DNA of 64,000 bases, from NCBI RefSeq assembly GCF_004014805.1, contig NZ_ATDN01000001.1, positions 124,001-188,000 of the forward strand. The letters are read 5' to 3'. A program made the position numbers and the translations under genes. The DNA comes from Mycolicibacterium elephantis DSM 44368 (GTDB lineage: Bacteria > Actinomycetota > Actinomycetes > Mycobacteriales > Mycobacteriaceae). Every line of letters starts with the position of its first letter. The first letter of the stretch is position 1. This document shows, one piece after another, positions 60,113 to 64,000 of the stretch. The notes below the pieces were generated by a model. That model was not told where the DNA came from, did not search any database, and saw nothing but the letters and a program-made list of their open reading frames with translations.

Positions 60113-60823
60113 CTACGAGCCGGTGGATCCCCCGACGACGGCGTCGTCCGGCGGCACTTCGTCGTCGTTCTCTCCTTCGGCCTTGGGCGGTTTGGCGAGC
60201 AGTGCGGAAGTCAACTGGGCGCCAGTGTGGTTGACGTGGATAACGAAGGGCCGCACCGCGGTGTAACGGATCACGCTCATCGACGCCGGGTCGGCGGTGA
60301 TGCGCTGAAAACTGTCCAGGTGGGTGCCGAGCGCGTCGGCGACGACGGCCTTGATCACGTCGCCGTGCGTGCAGGCCACCCACAGCGCGTCGCCGTCGTG
60401 CAGCTCGGCCAGCCGGCGGTCGTGTTCACGCACCGCGGCCACCGCGCGTGCCTGCACGGCGGCCAGCCCTTCGCCGTCGGGGAACACCGCCGCGCTGGGC
60501 TGCTGCTGCACGACGCTCCACAGCGGTTCCTTGACCAGCTCACCGATCTTGCGGCCGGTCCATGCGCCGTAATCGACCTCGCTGATCCGCTCTTCGACGA
60601 TCGGCTGCAGGCCCAGCGCCGCGGCCAGCGGTTCGACGGTCCGTTCGCAGCGCAGGAGCGGTGAGCGCACGATCGCCCGGATCGGCAGTTCACCGATGCG
60701 GGCCACCAGCGCCCGGGCCTGTTCGCGGCCACGGTCGTCCAGGTCGACCCCCTCGGAGCGGCCGGCCAGGGTGTGGGCGGTGTTCGAGCTGGACCGCCCG
60801 TGCCGCAGCAGGATGACGGTCAT
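60113..60823 (-). CDS. Histidine phosphatase family protein
   Basis: A 236-residue member of the phosphoglycerate mutase-like phosphatases. The phosphorylated histidine is H8 in [10 protein letters not shown], the partner arginine and glutamate are in SPLLRCERT and [12 protein letters not shown], and the second histidine is in ACTHGDVIK near residue 155. The C-terminal 30 residues are acidic and variable. The substrate is unknown. It overlaps uppP by ATGA. In H37Rv (Rv2135c) it has the same place and length. Confidence 0.88.
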   Translation of the reverse strand: MTVILLRHGRSSSNTAHTLAGRSEGVDLDDRGREQARALVARIGELPIRAIVRSPLLRCERTVEPLAAALGLQPIVEERISEVDYGAWTGRKIGELVKEPLWSVVQQQPSAAVFPDGEGLAAVQARAVAAVREHDRRLAELHDGDALWVACTHGDVIKAVVADALGTHLDSFQRITADPASMSVIRYTAVRPFVIHVNHTGAQLTSALLAKPPKAEGENDDEVPPDDAVVGGSTGS

Positions 60824-61668
60824 GTCGCGGCCATCACCCCCGTTCCGAGCAGGATCAGCACCACCGTGCCGAGCGCGATCCGGTAGCCGACGAACCAGTA
60901 CATGCTGTGGCGGACCAGGAACCGCAGGAACCACGCCACCGCGGCGAAGCCGACGACGAACGCGATCAGCGTCGCGACCAGTAGCTGGGGCCCGCTGGCG
61001 CTCATCCCCGTGCCGACGGGCTTGAACGCATCGGGCAGCGAGAACAGGCCCGAGGCGAACACGGCCGGGATCGCGAGCAGGAAGCCGAAGCGCGCCGCCA
61101 GCTCACGGTTCTGTCCGAGAAACAGTCCGGCGCTGATCGTGGCCCCGGAACGCGAGACGCCGGGCAGCAGCGCCAGACACTGCGCCAGCCCGACGATGAT
61201 GCCGTCCTTCCAGGTGAGCTGTTCGATCCGACGGGTTTGGCGGCCGAAGTACTCGGCGGCGGCGATCACGACGGAGAAGACGATCAGCGCGGTCGCGATC
61301 GCCCACAGATTGCGTGCCCCGGTACGGATTTCGTCCTTGAACAACAGGCCGAACACCCCGATCGGGATCGTGCCGATGATGACGTACCACCCCAGCCAGT
61401 AGTCGGGGGTGCGCTGCTCAGCTGCGAACAACCCGGTGAACCATGCCTTGACGATGCGGCCGATGTCCCTGGCGAAGTAGAGCAGGACGGCGAACTCGGT
61501 GCCCAGCTGGGTGACCGCGGTGAACGATGCGCCGGCGTCGTCGGTGAAGAACAGCCGGGAGGCGATCGCCAGGTGACCCGATGACGACACCGGCAGGAAT
61601 TCGGTCAGGCCCTGCAATATCGCGAGAACGACCACCTGCAGCCACGACATCGCCGCCACGTCCGTCAC
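60820..61668 (-). CDS. uppP: Undecaprenyl-diphosphatase
   Basis: A 282-residue membrane protein with about eight segments that recycles the lipid carrier of cell-wall synthesis by removing a phosphate from undecaprenyl (in mycobacteria decaprenyl) diphosphate. Both active-site motifs are present: [16 protein letters not shown] (residues 20-35) and [15 protein letters not shown] near 170. GTG at 61668 gives the TD...MSW start found in mycobacterial homologues; ATG at 61650 is possible. It is the first gene of the UppP-phosphatase-DUF3090-SCO1664 run. Confidence 0.95.
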   Translation of the reverse strand: MTDVAAMSWLQVVVLAILQGLTEFLPVSSSGHLAIASRLFFTDDAGASFTAVTQLGTEFAVLLYFARDIGRIVKAWFTGLFAAEQRTPDYWLGWYVIIGTIPIGVFGLLFKDEIRTGARNLWAIATALIVFSVVIAAAEYFGRQTRRIEQLTWKDGIIVGLAQCLALLPGVSRSGATISAGLFLGQNRELAARFGFLLAIPAVFASGLFSLPDAFKPVGTGMSASGPQLLVATLIAFVVGFAAVAWFLRFLVRHSMYWFVGYRIALGTVVLILLGTGVMAAT

Positions 61669-61694
61669 GACGACGACCGTACCGTGGGGTCAGA

Positions 61695-62006
61695 TCAGCG
61701 CCCGTTCCGCGACACCGGTTGTGCGGCGGCCACCGCATCGCGCACGGCGGCCGACAGGCTGCGCTTGTCGGTGAGGTCGATGTCGGTCAGCTTGTGGCTG
61801 CCCACGGCCACGACGTCCTCTTCCTGCGGCACCAGCGCGGTCAGCCGCGGGCGGTACACCTCCACGACCAATTGGTGCCGTTCGACGCGGAAGGAAAACG
61901 TACGTCCGTCGCCGACTTGGCCAAATCCGCTGGCGTGCACACCAGTGGAGATGTCCTCGATAGCAAACTTTCGATGGTCCAATTCATGGTCCGCCGCGAG
62001 GGTCAT
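61695..62006 (-). CDS. Small conserved hypothetical protein
   Basis: A 103-residue soluble protein without a recognised domain. It has a beta-strand-rich centre (TFSFRVERHQLVVEVYRPRL) and a Val/Asp-rich segment with AVGSHKLTDIDL; the C-terminus is helical. In H37Rv the gene between uppP and lppL is also a small unknown (Rv2137c), although annotated longer. It lies 26 bp upstream of uppP and may belong to the same transcription unit. Confidence 0.6.
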   Translation of the reverse strand: MTLAADHELDHRKFAIEDISTGVHASGFGQVGDGRTFSFRVERHQLVVEVYRPRLTALVPQEEDVVAVGSHKLTDIDLTDKRSLSAAVRDAVAAAQPVSRNGR

Positions 62007-62138
62007 GACCGCACCATACCGCTAATGAATCCAAACCGTGTGCACCCCCCGCCGACTGCTCTGCGATTTGCGATGACGCGTCTGCATAGACTGAACTTTC
62101 GAATCGGGATTCCCTTCACACGAACCGAGAGCTACCCC

Positions 62139-63173
62139 TTGCCGCTTTCCGTAAAACTGCCAGCGCAGGCCTTTCGCATCTGTGCGTTCGTGGTGGCTAT
62201 CTTTTCGTTTTCGGGATGTTCGGCGAACCCGGTGGACGCGCCGCCGCCGACGATTCCCCCGGCGCAGGCCGCCGACGCGCCGCCGGTCACCGCCGAACCC
62301 GCCGGGGTCGTGCATCCGCTGCGCGGCCGTGCAGTTACCGCGAACTTCGATGCGGCCACCGACGCGCTGGCGGTGCTGAGCCCGGGACCGGCCGAGACGT
62401 CGGTGCTGTCGGTGATGGCGCCGACGGGCGCCACCCGCGAGGTGCCGCTGCCCGGTGCGGCGACCGCGATGACCGGCGACGGCGAGGGCCGGGTGTATCT
62501 GGCCACCCGCGGTGGCTACCTCGTGGTCGACCTCGCGACGGGCGAGAGCACCCCGGTCGGCGTGGAAGGACAGCAGGACACCGACTTCACCGCGATCACC
62601 CGCGGCGACGACGGCAGGATCGTGCTCGGCAGCGCCGACGGCGCGGTGTACACCCTCGGGCCGGATGCCACCGTCGCCGCCGAGGTCAAGATGTTCGCCC
62701 GGGTCGATGCGCTTGTCACCCAGGGCGACACGGTCGTCGTCCTCGATCGCGGACAGACCTCGGTGACCACGTTGTCCGACGACGGAACCGGGGCCGGGCA
62801 GGCGCTGCGGGCCGGTGACGGCGCGACGACGATCGCGGCCGACCCCGCCGGCCGCGTCCTGGTCGCCGACACCCGCGGCGGTGAGCTGCTGGTGTTCGGC
62901 ACCGATCCGCTGATGTTGCGGCAGCGCTATCCGGTGCCCGACGCGCCGTACGGGCTGGCCGGCTCCGCCACCCTGGCGTGGGTGTCGCAGACCGCGAGCA
63001 ACACCGTCGTTGGCTACGATCTGGCCACCGGCATCCCCGTCGAGAAGGCGCGATATCGAACCGTGCATCAACCGAACTCCCTGGCCTATGACGAACGGTC
63101 TGGCACCCTGTATGTGGTGTCGGGCTCTGGAGCGGGTGTGCAGGTGATCTCCAACGCGGGGGTGTCTGGGTGA
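62139..63173 (+). CDS. lppL: Lipoprotein LppL with beta-propeller-like repeats
   Basis: A 344-residue lipoprotein when started at TTG 62139. The signal peptide has a hydrophobic core (ICAFVVAIFSF) and ends at the lipobox-like FSGC (C27), followed by a proline-rich linker. Residues 55-344 contain repeating strands such as VYLATRGGYLVVDLATGE, IVLGSADGAVYTLGPD and VLVADTRGGELLVFGTD, typical of a beta-propeller. ATG at 62073 is a possible earlier start but would make an unusually long n-region. It holds the Rv2138 position, before pyrD. The role is unknown; propeller lipoproteins often bind ligands or partners. Confidence 0.78.
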   Translation: MPLSVKLPAQAFRICAFVVAIFSFSGCSANPVDAPPPTIPPAQAADAPPVTAEPAGVVHPLRGRAVTANFDAATDALAVLSPGPAETSVLSVMAPTGATREVPLPGAATAMTGDGEGRVYLATRGGYLVVDLATGESTPVGVEGQQDTDFTAITRGDDGRIVLGSADGAVYTLGPDATVAAEVKMFARVDALVTQGDTVVVLDRGQTSVTTLSDDGTGAGQALRAGDGATTIAADPAGRVLVADTRGGELLVFGTDPLMLRQRYPVPDAPYGLAGSATLAWVSQTASNTVVGYDLATGIPVEKARYRTVHQPNSLAYDERSGTLYVVSGSGAGVQVISNAGVSG

Positions 63174-63427
63174 GCGCCATGCATCGCGGCAGGATGCCCC
63201 CCGGCTGGGACAAGGATCTGTCCGACGACTACGAATGGATCCCGCTGCGGCTGCCGCCGGATGTGACGCGCATCAGCGCGTCGACCCGGCTGTCGATCGA
63301 GGCCGAGTACCGCGGGTGGGAGCTGACGCGGGTCAGGCTCTACACCGACGGCTCCCGGCGGGTGCTGCTGCGCCGCAAGAAGACGCCGGCCGACCGGGCG
63401 GGCATTGCGGAGCAGCCCGCGCTGTGA
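63170..63427 (+). CDS. DUF5703-like small protein
   Basis: An 85-residue protein. It reads [22 protein letters not shown] and then [26 protein letters not shown], a pattern I associate with DUF5703, a small actinobacterial family of unknown role. It is basic at the end. It is translated from GTG at 63170, which overlaps the lppL stop by GTGA, and its stop lies 8 bp before pyrD, so lppL, this gene and pyrD form one operon. Confidence 0.6.
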   Translation: MSAMHRGRMPPGWDKDLSDDYEWIPLRLPPDVTRISASTRLSIEAEYRGWELTRVRLYTDGSRRVLLRRKKTPADRAGIAEQPAL

Positions 63428-63434
63428 GGCGCTG

Positions 63435-64000
63435 ATGTACGGCGCGTTGCGGCGGTCGCTGTTTCTGGTCGCGCCCGAGCGCATCCACACCTGGGTGTTC
63501 ACGGTGCTGCGTGCGCTCACCGCCCCGCGGGCGACGCGGCGGGCGCTGATGCGCTGGCTGGCGCCGCGCGATCCGGTGCTGGCCAGCACGGTGTTCGGGG
63601 TGCGGTTCGCGGGCCCGCTCGGGCTGGCGGCGGGGTTCGACAAGAACGGCAGCGGCCTGCACGTCTGGGGGGCGTTGGGGTTCGGCTACGCCGAGGTCGG
63701 CACGGTCACCGCGCAGGCCCAGCCCGGCAACCCGGCGCCGCGGTTGTTCCGGCTGCCCGACGACCGCGCCCTGCTCAACCGGATGGGGTTCAACAACCAC
63801 GGCGCCGGTGAGCTGGCGCTTCGACTGGCCCGGCACGTGCCCGACGTGCCGATCGGGGTGAACATCGGCAAGACCAAGACCACCCCGCCCGAGCGCGCCG
63901 TCGAGGACTACGCCGAAAGCGCGCGGCTGCTCGGGCCGCTGGCGGCGTACCTGGTGGTCAACGTCAGCTCACCGAACACCCCGGGGTTGCGGGACCTGCA
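63435..64000 (+). CDS. pyrD: Dihydroorotate dehydrogenase (quinone), N-terminal part
   Basis: The first 188 codons of a class 2 dihydroorotate dehydrogenase; the gene runs off the right edge. The N-terminal helix ([21 protein letters not shown]) inserts in the membrane and binds quinone. The FMN and substrate regions begin with [12 protein letters not shown] (near 57), [26 protein letters not shown] and [10 protein letters not shown], and [18 protein letters not shown] is at the edge. It catalyses the fourth step of pyrimidine synthesis. It follows the DUF5703-like gene by 7 bp. Confidence 0.95.
   Translation, partial: MYGALRRSLFLVAPERIHTWVFTVLRALTAPRATRRALMRWLAPRDPVLASTVFGVRFAGPLGLAAGFDKNGSGLHVWGALGFGYAEVGTVTAQAQPGNPAPRLFRLPDDRALLNRMGFNNHGAGELALRLARHVPDVPIGVNIGKTKTTPPERAVEDYAESARLLGPLAAYLVVNVSSPNTPGLRDL

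Overview
The window is high-GC DNA whose gene content and order match mycobacteria. From memory of the M. tuberculosis H37Rv map it runs parallel to the stretch from cobI (Rv2066) to pyrD (Rv2139), with many species-specific insertions and losses. Markers of the group are the Pup-proteasome locus, mycothiol ligase mshC, an F420-type biliverdin reductase homologue, an MTB12-like antigen and the cobK-M-L cluster. The blaC/sigC pair that H37Rv carries between cobI and cobK is absent, which suggests an environmental Mycobacterium (Mycolicibacterium-like). No tRNA, rRNA, CRISPR array or insertion sequence was recognised. All product names are read from sequence by eye; no database search was run.

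Layout. 1-641: the end of cobIJ. 629-5801: a nitrite/NO-type module with a membrane-anchored copper nitrite reductase-like fusion, an NnrS-like membrane protein and a cysteine-containing HTH regulator in one minus-strand operon, divergent from a hemerythrin-DUF2249 protein across a short operator-like dyad. 5838-10302: a phosphotransferase, then cobK, cobM, cobL and an SDR, tightly overlapped on the minus strand. 10424-15418: a large SARP/NB-ARC/TPR regulator, 1-Cys peroxiredoxin, methyltransferase and F420 reductase. 15504-25906: pepE, a 5'-3' exonuclease, a DUF4333 membrane protein, helY, tatC, tatA, pafC, pafB, pafA. 25997-28555: an alpha/beta hydrolase-adenylate cyclase fusion and an epoxide hydrolase. 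28552-35781: prcA, prcB, pup, dop, two conserved unknowns and mpa. 35928-43296: secreted and lipoprotein antigens, DUF503, trmI, a RecB-like nuclease, a thioesterase, an ArsR/AHSA1/flavodoxin operon, a flavoprotein disulfide reductase and a DUF4126 membrane protein. 43364-44502: hisG and hisE.

44691-46789 looks like foreign or decaying DNA: a frameshifted emopamil-binding-protein (EXPERA) gene, about 0.66 kb without a convincing gene but with two dyads, and a TetR gene of lower GC apparently coupled to a tiny upstream ORF. 46830-53335: a sugar MFS porter, a HAD phosphatase, metH and its leader with a hairpin over the ribosome binding site. 53336-64000: PAC2 protein, DUF1254-type lipoprotein, SDR, mshC, cysQ, then a conserved actinobacterial group (kinase-like SCO1664 family, DUF3090, histidine phosphatase, uppP, a small unknown), lppL, a DUF5703-like protein and the start of pyrD.

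Working together: cobIJ/K/M/L make corrin, which methionine synthase MetH uses. PafA ligates Pup after Dop has deamidated it, and Mpa feeds pupylated proteins to PrcAB. PafB and PafC, encoded beside pafA, are transcription factors of the DNA-damage response. The least understood parts are the nitrite/NO module (629-5801) and the SCO1664-DUF3090-phosphatase-UppP group (58683-61668).
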